Positions 6,809 to 21,160 are shown, numbered from the stretch's first letter. The stretch is DNA of 64,000 nt from Rosettibacter primus (GCF_036860675.1 NZ_JAYKGK010000006.1:1-64000), one strand, 5' to 3'. Numbers and translations: made by a program. Notes: generated from the sequence alone by a model not told the origin.

Positions 6809-9226
6809 TTATTTGCGATTTTTCTTTGTTTTCTTTTTCTTCTTAGTATCTTCTTCGAAGACATAAGGCAATGCTTCTTTGATAGTAGAAATGGGAATAA
6901 TCTTTAAGCCTTCTTTTACTTCAGGTTTTATTTCACTCAAATCTTTTTCATTATCTTTTGGAATAAGCACAATAGAAATTTCATTTCTTCTTGCAGCTAA
7001 AAGTTTTTCATTCAAACCACCAATTGGCAAAACATTCCCGCGTAATGTAATTTCACCTGTCATTGCCACATCATTTCTTGCAGGCTTACCGCTGAATGCT
7101 GAATACAACGCCATTGCCATAGTTATTCCTGCCGAAGGTCCATCTTTAGGAATAGCTCCTTCTGGCAGATGGATATGAATTTCCTTTCCTTTATTAAAGT
7201 GAGGAGGTAAACCAAATTCTTTTGCATTAGAACGCAGATAACTCAATGCTGCCATTGCTGATTCACGCATCACATCGCCTATCTGGCCTGTGATTGTTAA
7301 TTTTTCTGAACCAGGCATTACAGTAGCATCTACCTGCAATATTTCTCCTCCAACACTTGTCCATGCTAATCCTGTAACACTTCCTACTCTTAATTCTTTA
7401 TTAGCTTTTTGAGTTCTATATCTCGGAACACCAAGAAATTTTTCAATCAATTCTGAATCAATTACAAAGTTCTTTTTGACTTTTTTCTTCCCATTTTCTG
7501 ACTGTGCTATAACAATTTCTTTTGCTGTCTTTCTTAAAACAGATGCAATTTCTCTTTCAAGATTTCTTACCCCAGCTTCACGAGTATATTCAGTAATAAT
7601 TTTTAAAATCGCTTCTTCCTTAAAATCGATATTAAATTTATCGAGGCCATGAGCTTTTAATTGTTTTGGAATTATATGCCTTTTTGCAATCTCAACTTTT
7701 TCAAATTCGAGATAACCCGGAAGTTCAATTATTTCCATTCTATCTTGAAGTGGAAGAGGAATATTATATCTTACATTAGCAGTTGTAATAAACATAACCT
7801 GAGATAAATCATAATCAACATCGAGATAATGGTCATTGAAAGTATGATTTTGTTCGGGGTCAAGAACTTCAAGCATAGCTGATGATGGGTCGCCGCGAAA
7901 ATCCATACTCATTTTATCAATTTCATCAAGAAGCATAACTGGATTTACTGTTTTTGCTCTTTTCATTGATTGAATAATTTTACCTGGCATTGAGCCAATA
8001 TAAGTTCTTCTGTGCCCACGAATTTCTGCTTCATCTCGAACGCCACCTAAAGAAATTCTAACAAAATTTCTTCCAAGTGCTCTTGCAATTGATTTTCCTA
8101 AGGATGTTTTACCAACACCTGGGGGCCCAACAAAACATAAAATTTGTCCACGCATACTTTTTACTAAATTCAAAACCGCAATGTGTTCTACGATTCTTTC
8201 TTTTGGTTTATCGAGACCATAATGGTCTTCATCAAGAATTTTTCTAACATTTTTTATATCAAGATTATCTTTCGTTTTTTTATACCATGGCACATCAATT
8301 AACCAATCTAAATAATTTCTTATAACTGTTGCTTCTGGAGAACTTGGCGGTGTTTTTTTAAGCTTGTTTAATTCTTCCATTGCTTTTTCGTGAACATGAG
8401 GAGGCATTTTAGCTTTTTGAATTTGTTCTTTTAATTTTACAAATTCAGGCGAAGTATCTTCTTCATCACCAAGCTCTTCTTGCAAAATTCTAATTTGCTC
8501 TTGGATAATAAATTTTCTCTGAGTCTTTGCAATATTCTCCTGAACTTTGTTTTCAATTTCTTTTTCGATTTTCAAAATCTCAATTTCTGAATTAAGTATT
8601 CTAATTACCTCGTAAAGTTGTTCTTTAATAGAAAATTTCTGAAGTATTTTTTGTTTTACTTCAATTGATTGATTGATATTTGCAGCCACATAAAAAAGTT
8701 TTCTATCAGACTCTTCAATATTTTCATAAGCTGTTAAAGCTTCTTGAGGAATAGCTTTATTAATTTTCACATACTCTTTAAAAAGATTAGTCATCTGTCG
8801 AAGAAGAGCTTTCATTTCACGAGGGTCTTCTTCTTTTGGAGGAATAACTTCTACTTCAGCTTCAAAAAAATTTGTTCTTTCGGTAAATCTTTTTATCCTC
8901 CCTTGAATAATCCCATCAATAAGTATTTTCAAAAGTCCATTTGGTAATTTTAATATCTGAATAATTTTTGCAATAGTTCCTTCTAAATAAATATCATCAG
9001 GTGTGGGTTCATCAATATTAGAACGTTTTTGAGCAGCAAGAAATATATACTTTGAATTATCAAGTGCATAATTAGCCGCCCTAATTGACTGTTCTCTTCC
9101 AACAAGAATAGGAAATATCATGTAAGGGAAAATTACATTATCTCTTAAAGGTAATACAGGTAATACTCGTGGAATATCTTCAATCATAGAATATTCTGTT
9201 TCCTGTGTTAATAATTTTTCTTCCAT
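6809..9226 (-). CDS. lon: ATP-dependent protease La (Lon)
   Basis: 805 residues from the ATG at 9226; an upstream TTG at 9247 is in frame but lies only about 13 nt after the predicted transcription start, whereas the ATG is preceded by AGAAGG. Lon degrades misfolded and regulatory proteins in the cytoplasm. Domains in order: N-terminal LON substrate domain (VLPLRDNVIFPYMIFP), coiled-coil region, AAA+ module with Walker A GPPGVGKTS at about 367-375 and Walker B LLDEIDK, then the protease domain with Ser698 in KDGPSAG and Lys741 in NEKLLAA. The C-terminus is a short lysine tail. It heads the lon-msrC-dnaX-LamG unit. Confidence 0.97.
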   Translation of the reverse strand: MEEKLLTQETEYSMIEDIPRVLPVLPLRDNVIFPYMIFPILVGREQSIRAANYALDNSKYIFLAAQKRSNIDEPTPDDIYLEGTIAKIIQILKLPNGLLKILIDGIIQGRIKRFTERTNFFEAEVEVIPPKEEDPREMKALLRQMTNLFKEYVKINKAIPQEALTAYENIEESDRKLFYVAANINQSIEVKQKILQKFSIKEQLYEVIRILNSEIEILKIEKEIENKVQENIAKTQRKFIIQEQIRILQEELGDEEDTSPEFVKLKEQIQKAKMPPHVHEKAMEELNKLKKTPPSSPEATVIRNYLDWLIDVPWYKKTKDNLDIKNVRKILDEDHYGLDKPKERIVEHIAVLNLVKSMRGQILCFVGPPGVGKTSLGKSIARALGRNFVRISLGGVRDEAEIRGHRRTYIGSMPGKIIQSMKRAKTVNPVMLLDEIDKMSMDFRGDPSSAMLEVLDPEQNHTFNDHYLDVDYDLSQVMFITTANVRYNIPLPLQDRMEIIELPGYLEFEKVEIAKRHIIPKQLKAHGLDKFNIDFKEEAILKIITEYTREAGVRNLEREIASVLRKTAKEIVIAQSENGKKKVKKNFVIDSELIEKFLGVPRYRTQKANKELRVGSVTGLAWTSVGGEILQVDATVMPGSEKLTITGQIGDVMRESAMAALSYLRSNAKEFGLPPHFNKGKEIHIHLPEGAIPKDGPSAGITMAMALYSAFSGKPARNDVAMTGEITLRGNVLPIGGLNEKLLAARRNEISIVLIPKDNEKDLSEIKPEVKEGLKIIPISTIKEALPYVFEEDTKKKKKTKKNRK

Positions 9227-9265
9227 TAATTTACAACCTTCTTTCAAATTTGTTTTTCAATTCAA

Positions 9266-9294
9266 AATATACCAAAATGTTGAGGTGCTATCAA
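9266..9294 (-). promoter_or_regulatory. Putative sigma-70 promoter of lon
   Basis: On the minus strand TTGATA at 9294-9289 is followed after 17 bp by TATATT at 9271-9266, both five of six to consensus. The predicted start near 9260 leaves a leader of about 34 nt to the lon ATG at 9226. No CIRCE-like heat-shock palindrome was seen. Confidence 0.6.
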
Positions 9295-9456
9295 GGTAAA
9301 CAAAAGTATATTTATTTTGCTTGGTATTCAAAATATTATCACATTTAATATGATTTCCATTCCAATTAAATAAAAATAATTAATAATAAATTATGTCAAA
9401 CAAAAAATAATATTTAAAATTGCATGTCATTTTTTTAAAGTTTTATGGAGAGTTAA

Positions 9457-10236
9457 ATGATTAACAAAGTAATTGACATAGCCAAAGAGGCTGGAGAGAT
9501 AATTAGAGAAGGTTTTAGAAAAAATTTTTTAATTGAATACAAAACAAACTTATCTAACCTTGTTACTGAAATTGACAAAAAATCAGAACAATTAATTATT
9601 GATTTCATAAGAAAAGAATATCCCACTCATTCAATCATTGCCGAGGAAAGTGGCACGCAAAGATATTCTTCTGAATATATCTGGGTTATTGACCCTCTTG
9701 ATGGAACTACAAATTTTGCACACGGACTGCCAATTTTTTCAGTTTCTATAGGGGTTCAAAAAAATAATGAAACAATTTGTGGTGTAGTATATGATATAAT
9801 GAGAGATGTAATTTATTCAGCTGAATTGGGAAGCGGCGCATACTGTGATAGTAGAAAACTGCATGTTAATGATAATGGAGATTTAGAAAAAAGCGTTCTG
9901 GTTACCGGTTTCCCATACAATGTTAAAGAAAATCCTGATTATGCAATTGAGAGATTCGTTGAATTTTTAAAATGCAGCAGAGCAGTTAGACGATTAGGCT
10001 CAGCAGCAATTGATATGTGTTATGTTGCAGAAGGAGTATTCGATGGCTTCTGGGAAGTTTTTCTTAATCCATGGGACGTTTGTGCAGCTAAACTTCTTGT
10101 TGAAGAAGCCGGAGGAATTGTAACAGATTTTTCTGGTAACAAAGCTACAATTTTCAGTAAACAATTTTTAGCAAGCAATCCTCAAATTCATAAAAGTATG
10201 CTCGATGTACTTCAGAAATTTAATGCTAAAACTTAG
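9457..10236 (+). CDS. suhB: Inositol monophosphatase family protein
   Basis: 259 residues, the usual size. The Mg-dependent phosphatase motifs are all present: EIDKKSEQ near 38-45, the AEESG metal ligand at about 62-66, WVIDPLDGTTNF at about 76-87 and NPWDVCAAKLLVEEAGG near 205-221. The family hydrolyses inositol-1-phosphate and related sugar phosphates; the true substrate may differ. The ATG has GGAGAG 6 bp upstream. It is transcribed divergently from lon and convergently towards hom. Confidence 0.93.
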   Translation: MINKVIDIAKEAGEIIREGFRKNFLIEYKTNLSNLVTEIDKKSEQLIIDFIRKEYPTHSIIAEESGTQRYSSEYIWVIDPLDGTTNFAHGLPIFSVSIGVQKNNETICGVVYDIMRDVIYSAELGSGAYCDSRKLHVNDNGDLEKSVLVTGFPYNVKENPDYAIERFVEFLKCSRAVRRLGSAAIDMCYVAEGVFDGFWEVFLNPWDVCAAKLLVEEAGGIVTDFSGNKATIFSKQFLASNPQIHKSMLDVLQKFNAKT

Positions 10237-10277
10237 ATACTGATAAAATATTTTATTAACTATTGAGTTGACTATAA

Positions 10278-11300
10278 TTATTTTTTTGAATCATTAATTT
10301 CAAGCAAATCACTTAGTATTGCAAAACCAGTTTCTACTTTACCTGCGCCTTTCCCTATTACTGTAACATCACCAAGTAAATCAGTTGTAAATGTTATCGC
10401 ATTGGTCGAACCCGTAACTCCTGCAAGTGGATGGGTCAATGGAATTAACTGTGGTTTTATAGAGGCAATAATTTTACCATTTTTTAATTCTACCGAAGCA
10501 ATTAATTTCCACCGTGAATTTTGTCTTTTTGCTTCTTCAATATCAGATAATGTAATTTTTGTAATTCCTTCACACTCAACATCATTAAAATGCAAATTAG
10601 CCCCCATAAGCACATTTGCCAATATTGTAACTTTTGCTCTGGCATCAAAACCTTCGACATCATTTGTTGGGTCCGCCTCGGCATATCCTAATTTTTGTGC
10701 TTCTGCCAGTGCATCTTGGTAACTCATACCTTCTTCCATTCGGGTCAGAATAAAATTTGTTGTTCCATTCAATATCCCTTTTGCTGAAAAAATTTTATTA
10801 CCCGCTAATGGACCTCTAACTAAATTTAATACCGGAGTTCCACTCATTACAGTTCCTTCAATCAAAAATTTTACGCCATTATTGTTCGCAAGAGCTGACA
10901 ACTTTTTATAAGCAAATACAGCAGGACCTTTATTACTCGTTACAACATGTTTCTTTAATTCAAGAGCAGTTTTGCAATGATTAATTGCAGGTTGCCCATT
11001 TTTCAAATTTGTATATGCTAATTCACAAATTACATTTGCATTTGATTTTTTAATTGTCTTGATTGAGTCCCAATCAACTAAATTTTTTGTGAATTTATTA
11101 TTCGTTCGAACATCTTCTAATACTTTTTTAATATTTAGTCCTTGAGGATTAAAAACTGTTCCATATTTAATATCATTAATTGCTACGATTTCATATTCAT
11201 AATTATAATTCTTTTTTAATTCCTTTTTCTTATTTAATAAAATCTCACAAAAACCTTGAGCTACTGTTCCAAAGCCTATTAAAGCAATTTTTTGTTTCAT
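10278..11300 (-). CDS. hom: Homoserine dehydrogenase
   Basis: 340 residues, the short form without a C-terminal ACT domain. It reduces aspartate semialdehyde to homoserine in threonine and methionine synthesis. The NAD(P)-binding motif ALIGFGTVAQG is at 5-15, the substrate and catalytic region is GILNGTTNFILT near 175, and GYAEADPTNDVEG and ARAKVTILA follow, as in the family. A GAGGA sequence precedes the ATG. Lack of an ACT domain suggests no direct threonine feedback through this chain. Convergent with suhB, with 41 bp between stops. Confidence 0.95.
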   Translation of the reverse strand: MKQKIALIGFGTVAQGFCEILLNKKKELKKNYNYEYEIVAINDIKYGTVFNPQGLNIKKVLEDVRTNNKFTKNLVDWDSIKTIKKSNANVICELAYTNLKNGQPAINHCKTALELKKHVVTSNKGPAVFAYKKLSALANNNGVKFLIEGTVMSGTPVLNLVRGPLAGNKIFSAKGILNGTTNFILTRMEEGMSYQDALAEAQKLGYAEADPTNDVEGFDARAKVTILANVLMGANLHFNDVECEGITKITLSDIEEAKRQNSRWKLIASVELKNGKIIASIKPQLIPLTHPLAGVTGSTNAITFTTDLLGDVTVIGKGAGKVETGFAILSDLLEINDSKK

Positions 11301-11431
11301 TTTTATTCCTCAATTATTTGTTCAATATTTATAAAGCATTCGAAAAATAATCATGAAAAAATTTAAAATCATTCTATTATAAATATTACAAATACATTTT
11401 CAAAAATCAGTCACAGAAAAAATTTTTGTAT

Positions 11432-13576
11432 CTATTTCATCAATAACAATTTTTGTTTAGCAAAATAGCTCTTTCTACCTCCTTCAAAAGATATAACAAG
11501 AATATAAATACCTGACGAAAGATTTGAGCCATTAAAAATAATTGAATGATTGCCTGCATTCATCTCTTTATTAATGAGTTCATTAACAATTTCACCTAAA
11601 ATGTTATATACTCTTATAATTACCTTCCCATTTGCAGGCAATTTAAAATTAATTGTTGTAGATGGATTAAATGGATTCGGGAATACATTAACAGCAAAGT
11701 TTATTGAATCTGCTTTTGATTCGTCATTCACATCTGTATTAGCCCAATCTTTTTCACCATCTCTACTTGGTGAAGTATTGGTTCCTTGACTCGTTTCTAA
11801 GTTAAATACCAAAAAGCCTGTGTAAGGTGTTAATATATTTTCTTCGATACCTAAATCTATTATGTTTGAGATAGTTAACGGGTCATAAGGAAGTTTTAAT
11901 AAAGATTGAATATGTTTGCCATACCATGTAGTTGCAACTAATTCACTCCCATGAACAATATCATTTTCTGTTAAAGTGATTGAATATTTTTCGTTGGTCG
12001 TTCTGTATTTCCCGAACACTGTAATATCAACAGGAAAATTCCCAGAAAATTTTCCAATTTGCATAATTGGAGTATTGATTGGATAATAACCTTCGTGAAG
12101 AGCAATAAAATGTTTGCTGTGCGCATATCCATCTTGATATCGCATTTGAACTTCAACACTTTCAAAATGGCTTATATCTTCATAAAGAAATGCAAATAAC
12201 ATTTCTTTTAATGAATTATATCTTAAGAAAAACAAATTTCCTGATGTTGTATATGTAATAATTCCATAAAATGATTGCATTGGAGTTTCATAATAACCAT
12301 TATTCCAAATTAAATAACTTTTATTATCTAAATCAAAGGAATGAATCTTAGTCCCTTTTTTAAATTTATCAATAACTTCATATGCAAATTGCTCTTTGCT
12401 ATCTCCATATAAATTAATCGTATTAATATTTGTAATAAATAAAACTTCAGAAAAATCACTTTGAGAATTTATAAACTCAGCTGCTTTCGAAATTAAAGGA
12501 AGCAAATTATTATAACTCGGAAAAGAACGCATCATAATTTTTTGAAATAATTTATCAATTCCTTCTTTTGTGCAGGCAACCCATTGATTACTTCCTAAAA
12601 CATATTCATCATAAGCAATTAATACATTAATAGAATCTGATTCCGTTAATGCTTGCATCAAAGATTCTTTCAAATATGAAAGTAAAAAATCACCGTCAAG
12701 ATTATTTGTATTAAATCGATTAAAATCAATTACGAATAAAACTTTTCTTGGTTTAGAAATTTTTTGAATTTGAGGAGGCTTTACAGCAAGGTGATAAAAA
12801 TGTTCTCCGTTTTTTGTATATGTTGAAAAGAATACATCTTTTTTTATTGGCGATGGCAATTCCATTTCTACAAATTGATTTTCACTTACAGGTATTTCTA
12901 ATTCCCATGAAGAAATATCATTCAGATTTTTAGATAATAAAACATCAGTACCAATTAATTTAGGTTCATAAGGTTCGTTTCCATATTCATAAAGAATTTT
13001 TAATTTTTCTGGTGGCGGTGTATTTTTTGAAATCAATTGTGTCATTGGCAGCCAGACTCGCAAATTCTCTCCAGTTGGTCTGCCCGGAAGCAAATACTGA
13101 ATCTTAAATTTCTTTTTTTCATTTCTTTTAATTGGAAATAATCTTAATTCATGAACAACCTGTCCATCATTATTTGGTGTTGATTGAACTAATAAAGCCG
13201 GATTACGAACAGGTACACTTACATCACTAAATAATAATTCTGCTGTCCATTTATCTAACATCTTTGCATAAATAATTGAGTCACCTTCCCAGTAACAGAA
13301 TTCATGAACTATAGCATCTTGAGGGAGATTAAATTGCCATTTAAATTCCAGTTCGTTGTAGTTCTTAAAAAACCAGCTTTGAAAATCATAAGAGACTGTC
13401 ATATACAAATTAATCTCAACATAAACACCCGCTGGCTTAATTATCAATACTATATCATCAATATTCACATTATAATCTTTTACATTTGGATAATTGGCTT
13501 CATAGACTGAAAATTCTGTTGCATGAGTTGTTTTTAATGCGATAATTAATAAAATGTATAATATTATTTTTTTCAT
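11432..13576 (-). CDS. Secreted VIT/VWA-like protein with type IX sorting domain
   Basis: 714 residues. A signal peptide (about 1-19) is followed by a VIT-like beta domain: NLPQDAIVHEFCYWEGD, a DKWTAELLFS segment and RNPALL near 150. A VWA-like region around 275-440 begins KVLFVIDFNRFN, so the metal-binding DxSxS is absent. The last 88 residues, from VFPNPFNPSTTI near 631 to KQKLLLMK, are a type IX secretion sorting domain, so the protein should be secreted or anchored on the cell surface. GAGGT precedes the ATG. It lies 20 bp downstream of a paralogue of the same design. Function unknown. Confidence 0.82.
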   Translation of the reverse strand: MKKIILYILLIIALKTTHATEFSVYEANYPNVKDYNVNIDDIVLIIKPAGVYVEINLYMTVSYDFQSWFFKNYNELEFKWQFNLPQDAIVHEFCYWEGDSIIYAKMLDKWTAELLFSDVSVPVRNPALLVQSTPNNDGQVVHELRLFPIKRNEKKKFKIQYLLPGRPTGENLRVWLPMTQLISKNTPPPEKLKILYEYGNEPYEPKLIGTDVLLSKNLNDISSWELEIPVSENQFVEMELPSPIKKDVFFSTYTKNGEHFYHLAVKPPQIQKISKPRKVLFVIDFNRFNTNNLDGDFLLSYLKESLMQALTESDSINVLIAYDEYVLGSNQWVACTKEGIDKLFQKIMMRSFPSYNNLLPLISKAAEFINSQSDFSEVLFITNINTINLYGDSKEQFAYEVIDKFKKGTKIHSFDLDNKSYLIWNNGYYETPMQSFYGIITYTTSGNLFFLRYNSLKEMLFAFLYEDISHFESVEVQMRYQDGYAHSKHFIALHEGYYPINTPIMQIGKFSGNFPVDITVFGKYRTTNEKYSITLTENDIVHGSELVATTWYGKHIQSLLKLPYDPLTISNIIDLGIEENILTPYTGFLVFNLETSQGTNTSPSRDGEKDWANTDVNDESKADSINFAVNVFPNPFNPSTTINFKLPANGKVIIRVYNILGEIVNELINKEMNAGNHSIIFNGSNLSSGIYILVISFEGGRKSYFAKQKLLLMK

Positions 13577-13596
13577 GATCTACCTCAAAACTTATA

Positions 13597-15783
13597 TTAA
13601 CGAATCAACAATAATTTGATTGATTTAATTATTCTGTCTGTCCTGAATACTGCTATGTAAGTTCCTGATGATACTTCTGTTCTTGAATCATTTAATCCAT
13701 CCCAGAGGATTTTAATTTCTGATGAATTTGTATAATCACTTAAATCATAACTTCTTACTTTTTGACCGAGTATATCGTAAATCTCAAGATTTTTATTTTT
13801 ATTCAAAAGTTCAGTCGGTAATTTTATAGTAATATTTGTAGATGGATTAAATGGATTTGGATAACATGACATTCCTAATTCTTTCGGTAGAATCTTTTCA
13901 TTTATTGAATCACTAATTTCTACACTCACCACTGAATCTTCTGCATAAATTCTACTAAATCCGATATAATTAGATGGACCAGGAATAATAAAAGCACTGT
14001 ATGGAGTTAATAATTCTTTTTTTACAGAAAGTTCTTCAATATATTTTATTGTACTGTAACTCTGAGGTTGTAAAAACAATTCGTTGATAATATAATTTCC
14101 ATACCAATAAAGAGAAGTATTTTGAATCATATAATCAGGAACAGTTGAATTATCTTCTGTTAATAAAATAGAATTGAAATAATTATCACCAAAATATTTT
14201 CCAAAATAATTTACTGTCATTGGCAATGTACCATCACATACACCAATTTGAGCAAATCTTGCAGTGATATTAAAATTATTTTTCCCTCTATTAAGATTTA
14301 CACTTGAATGCGTAAATCCATTAACAGGCATTGGATCAATTTCTACCGTGCTTACTTTTGGTGCAAAGCAATCAAGAGCTTCATCAATAAAATATTGATA
14401 ATAAATACCATACAATTTGTTTAAATTGCCTTTTGATAAACGAGTCAAATTTTCATAAAGATATTCATTCCCTCTATAATATTTATTTTGAATGTAATAA
14501 CCCGCATAATCATTTGAAACATCAAGAATATTAAAAATAATATTATTCTTTGCTTTGAAGTAAGTTTCATTTAATAATTCCATTACGGTTTCTGCTCTTA
14601 CAGCAGTTTGATAGTCATCCGAAATCAACCAGACTTCTGCATCAATATTTTTTTCATTGAGAAAATGAGTTATCTCTTTTAACATGTAAGGAAGTGTATT
14701 CAATTTTGGAATAACCTGATTGACAATATTTAATTTTTCCTTAATTAGACTGTCGGTTCTTTCTTCAAAGTTTTTACTTAGCCATGAAGCATTAAAATCA
14801 CTAATTATAAAAATCAAAGAATCTTTATTAGTAGTAGAAATTGATAAAGCTTCATTAATCATATTCAGAAAATTACCTCTATTCATATCACCAAAAAATT
14901 TATTAATGATGTCGAAAGCAATCACAATTTTTCTTGGCTTACGAAGTGCATCATTTATAAAAGGTTTAGTAGATAATTGATAAAAAGTATAATCATCGAA
15001 ATGAGTTTTTAAAAATTTTCCAGTCGAAGATTCTTCAGGAAAATAAATTTTAAATTGAGCGACATAATTTGTATCATTAACCCAGAAGACGCCTTGTTTA
15101 GTCCATTTTTTTGGTGCATATATAAAATTAACTGGTTTGGACAAAGGGTTGTTATAATCAACAACTAAAAATTTAGCGGAGGCATTTGTAAAACAGTTTG
15201 TATTATTATTTCGGTAGAATTGTGCAACTAAATTTTCGATAATTCTCTTATTGTAGTTTATTTCGCAAGGGGTAATAAATTTAATAATGAACTCAACAGA
15301 TTCATCCCATCGTATTGGAGAAAATCTCATATCATATTGTTGGTTATAGTTCCCATTATAATCTCTTCTCATATATTCTCTTAATAATGCTCTGGTGGAT
15401 AGAGTTTGGTTATAATTTTTTTCAGCAGTAGAAATATCAATAATAGTTGCATCAATATAAGATTGTTTTGAATTATCCCATACAGAAAATTTTTTTACAA
15501 AAGAATTTTTAGGGAGAGAGAAATTCCATACAAATTCATAATTACCTGAAGGAGGATTTTGGCAATAATAATTATACCCACCCCATCGATACTCACTACC
15601 TAACTTGAACTTTAGATTCAGAGTAGTTTCATAGAACAATCCATATAGTTCAAATTTAGTTTCATATTTTAGAATTTGGTAAGTATACCAGACATCATAA
15701 GAAGGCGAGAGTTTTTTAGCATAAAATTCTGCAAAAGTTAATTGTGCTGTAGCCAACAGAATAATAAAAATAAATTTTTTCAT
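13597..15783 (-). CDS. Secreted VIT/VWA-like protein with type IX sorting domain (paralogue)
   Basis: 728 residues from the ATG at 15783, chosen because GGAGGG lies just upstream and the signal peptide MKKFIFIILLATAQLTFA starts there; the open frame extends to 15861, through the rRNA terminator, and that part is not coding. The layout copies the next gene: a VIT-like domain with FSLPKNSFVKKFSVWD and RALLREYMRRD, a VWA-like region starting IVIAFDIINKFF without DxSxS, and a C-terminal CYPNPFNPSTNI sorting domain. It is the first gene downstream of the rRNA operon terminator. Role unknown, probably surface adhesion or assembly. Confidence 0.8.
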   Translation of the reverse strand: MKKFIFIILLATAQLTFAEFYAKKLSPSYDVWYTYQILKYETKFELYGLFYETTLNLKFKLGSEYRWGGYNYYCQNPPSGNYEFVWNFSLPKNSFVKKFSVWDNSKQSYIDATIIDISTAEKNYNQTLSTRALLREYMRRDYNGNYNQQYDMRFSPIRWDESVEFIIKFITPCEINYNKRIIENLVAQFYRNNNTNCFTNASAKFLVVDYNNPLSKPVNFIYAPKKWTKQGVFWVNDTNYVAQFKIYFPEESSTGKFLKTHFDDYTFYQLSTKPFINDALRKPRKIVIAFDIINKFFGDMNRGNFLNMINEALSISTTNKDSLIFIISDFNASWLSKNFEERTDSLIKEKLNIVNQVIPKLNTLPYMLKEITHFLNEKNIDAEVWLISDDYQTAVRAETVMELLNETYFKAKNNIIFNILDVSNDYAGYYIQNKYYRGNEYLYENLTRLSKGNLNKLYGIYYQYFIDEALDCFAPKVSTVEIDPMPVNGFTHSSVNLNRGKNNFNITARFAQIGVCDGTLPMTVNYFGKYFGDNYFNSILLTEDNSTVPDYMIQNTSLYWYGNYIINELFLQPQSYSTIKYIEELSVKKELLTPYSAFIIPGPSNYIGFSRIYAEDSVVSVEISDSINEKILPKELGMSCYPNPFNPSTNITIKLPTELLNKNKNLEIYDILGQKVRSYDLSDYTNSSEIKILWDGLNDSRTEVSSGTYIAVFRTDRIIKSIKLLLIR

Positions 15784-15851
15784 AAGCCCTCCGATTTTGA
15801 AATAAATATAAACTTTTTTACAGTTAAATGCGGGAAAAAGAATAAAAATAA

Positions 15852-15886
15852 AAAACCCCATTTCAAATTTTTTGAAATGGGGTTTT
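15852..15886 (-). terminator. Rho-independent terminator of the rRNA operon
   Basis: A perfect 16-bp inverted repeat (15852-15867 and 15871-15886) with a 3-nt loop. In the minus-strand transcript it is followed by a T-rich run. It lies 13 bp past the 5S gene and separates the rRNA operon from the secreted-protein pair. Confidence 0.9.
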
Positions 15887-15899
15887 AATTATTAATCCT

Positions 15900-16012
<113 letters not shown>

Positions 16013-16031
16013 AAATTTTAGAACAAACTTA

Positions 16032-16077
16032 TGAAAGATTGAAAGAGAGAGTCAAATTTAACATCTATCTTGAGATA
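16032..16077 (-). other. 23S processing stem, 3' arm
   Basis: Two blocks downstream of 23S are complementary to the region upstream of it: 16032-16048 pairs perfectly over 17 bp with 19190-19206, and 16059-16077 pairs with 19115-19133 in 18 of 19 positions. A 9-bp match (16048-16056 with 19157-19165) lies between. Together they would loop out the 23S precursor for RNase III-type cutting. Confidence 0.75.
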
Positions 16078-16084
16078 AACTTTA

Positions 16085-19105
<3,021 letters not shown>

Positions 19106-19114
19106 AAATCTTTC

Positions 19115-19206
19115 TATCACAAGATAGATGTTACATATGTTTATAAAAATATTATTTTTGACTCTTATAAATCATCATTTGATGATTTATCTCTTTCAAT
19201 CTTTCA
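19115..19206 (-). other. 23S processing stem, 5' arm
   Basis: Upstream partner of the arm at 16032-16077 (matches given there). A local hairpin of two 11-base arms around TT (ATAAATCATCA and its complement) sits inside, near 19166-19190. Confidence 0.75.
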
Positions 19207-19215
19207 AAGAACTTT
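19200..19215 (-). promoter_or_regulatory. boxA-like antitermination motif before 23S
   Basis: The minus strand reads AAAGTTCTTTGAAAGA, nearly the same as AAAGTTCTTTGACAGA in the 16S leader (21131-21146). A copy in the leader and one in the 16S-23S spacer is the usual placement of boxA in rRNA operons. Confidence 0.5.
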
Positions 19216-19233
19216 TTAGTCATTCGACTTTTG

Positions 19234-19306
19234 TGGAGCTAATCGGGATCGAACCGATAACCTCCGCCTTGCAAGGGCGGCGCTCTCCCAATTGAGCTAT
19301 AGCCCC
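19234..19306 (-). tRNA. tRNA-Ala (TGC)
   Basis: 73 nt on the minus strand. The acceptor stem pairs GGGGCTA with TAGCTCC, the D arm is AGCTCAATTGGGAGAGC, the anticodon loop is CTTGCAA (anticodon TGC) and the T arm contains GGTTCGATCCC. The 3' CCA is not encoded. Standard spacer tRNA of the rRNA operon. Confidence 0.97.
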
Positions 19307-19348
19307 TAAAAAATCATTAGGGCTAATTGATTTTAAGCACATGCCCTT

Positions 19349-19425
<77 letters not shown>

Positions 19426-19484
19426 AAAATATCTCGAGCCCTTTGCTCAAGATTCTATATCATAATACATAGAACAATAAATAA

Positions 19485-19522
19485 AGAGTGAGCGACTAAG
19501 AAACTTAGTGATTCAGATTACT
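19485..19522 (-). other. 16S processing stem, 3' arm
   Basis: AGAGTGAGCGACTAAG and the following bases, through the GATTAC at 19515-19520, are complementary, with small interruptions, to 21088-21133 upstream of 16S. The pairing would form the RNase III-type stem around the 16S precursor. Confidence 0.65.
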
Positions 19523-19524
19523 CT

Positions 19525-21070
<1,546 letters not shown>

Positions 21071-21087
21071 AAATTTTTTAAGCTTTT

Positions 21088-21133
21088 GTAATCTTCGGTT
21101 GAACCACTAAAGTTATCTTTAGTCACTCACTCT
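21088..21133 (-). other. 16S processing stem, 5' arm
   Basis: Leader segment complementary to 19485-19522, including AGAGTGAGTGACTAA and a distal GATTAC block. It contains a local hairpin (ACTAAAG/CTTTAGT) at about 21105-21124. Confidence 0.65.
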
Positions 21134-21146
21134 GTCAAAGAACTTT
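21131..21146 (-). promoter_or_regulatory. boxA-like antitermination motif in the rRNA leader
   Basis: AAAGTTCTTTGACAGA on the minus strand, about 15 nt after the promoter -10 box. Its near copy at 19200-19215 precedes 23S. Confidence 0.5.
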
Positions 21147-21160
21147 ATTTGCGGACTGTA

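Noticed and set aside
10243..10256. A 14-bp AT palindrome between suhB and hom
   Set aside because: ATAAAATATTTTAT is all A/T and common by chance in this composition; no stable terminator can be claimed.
15784..15861. N-terminal extension of the VIT/VWA-like gene
   Set aside because: It runs into the rRNA terminator stem, while a GGAGGG site and signal peptide support the ATG at 15783.
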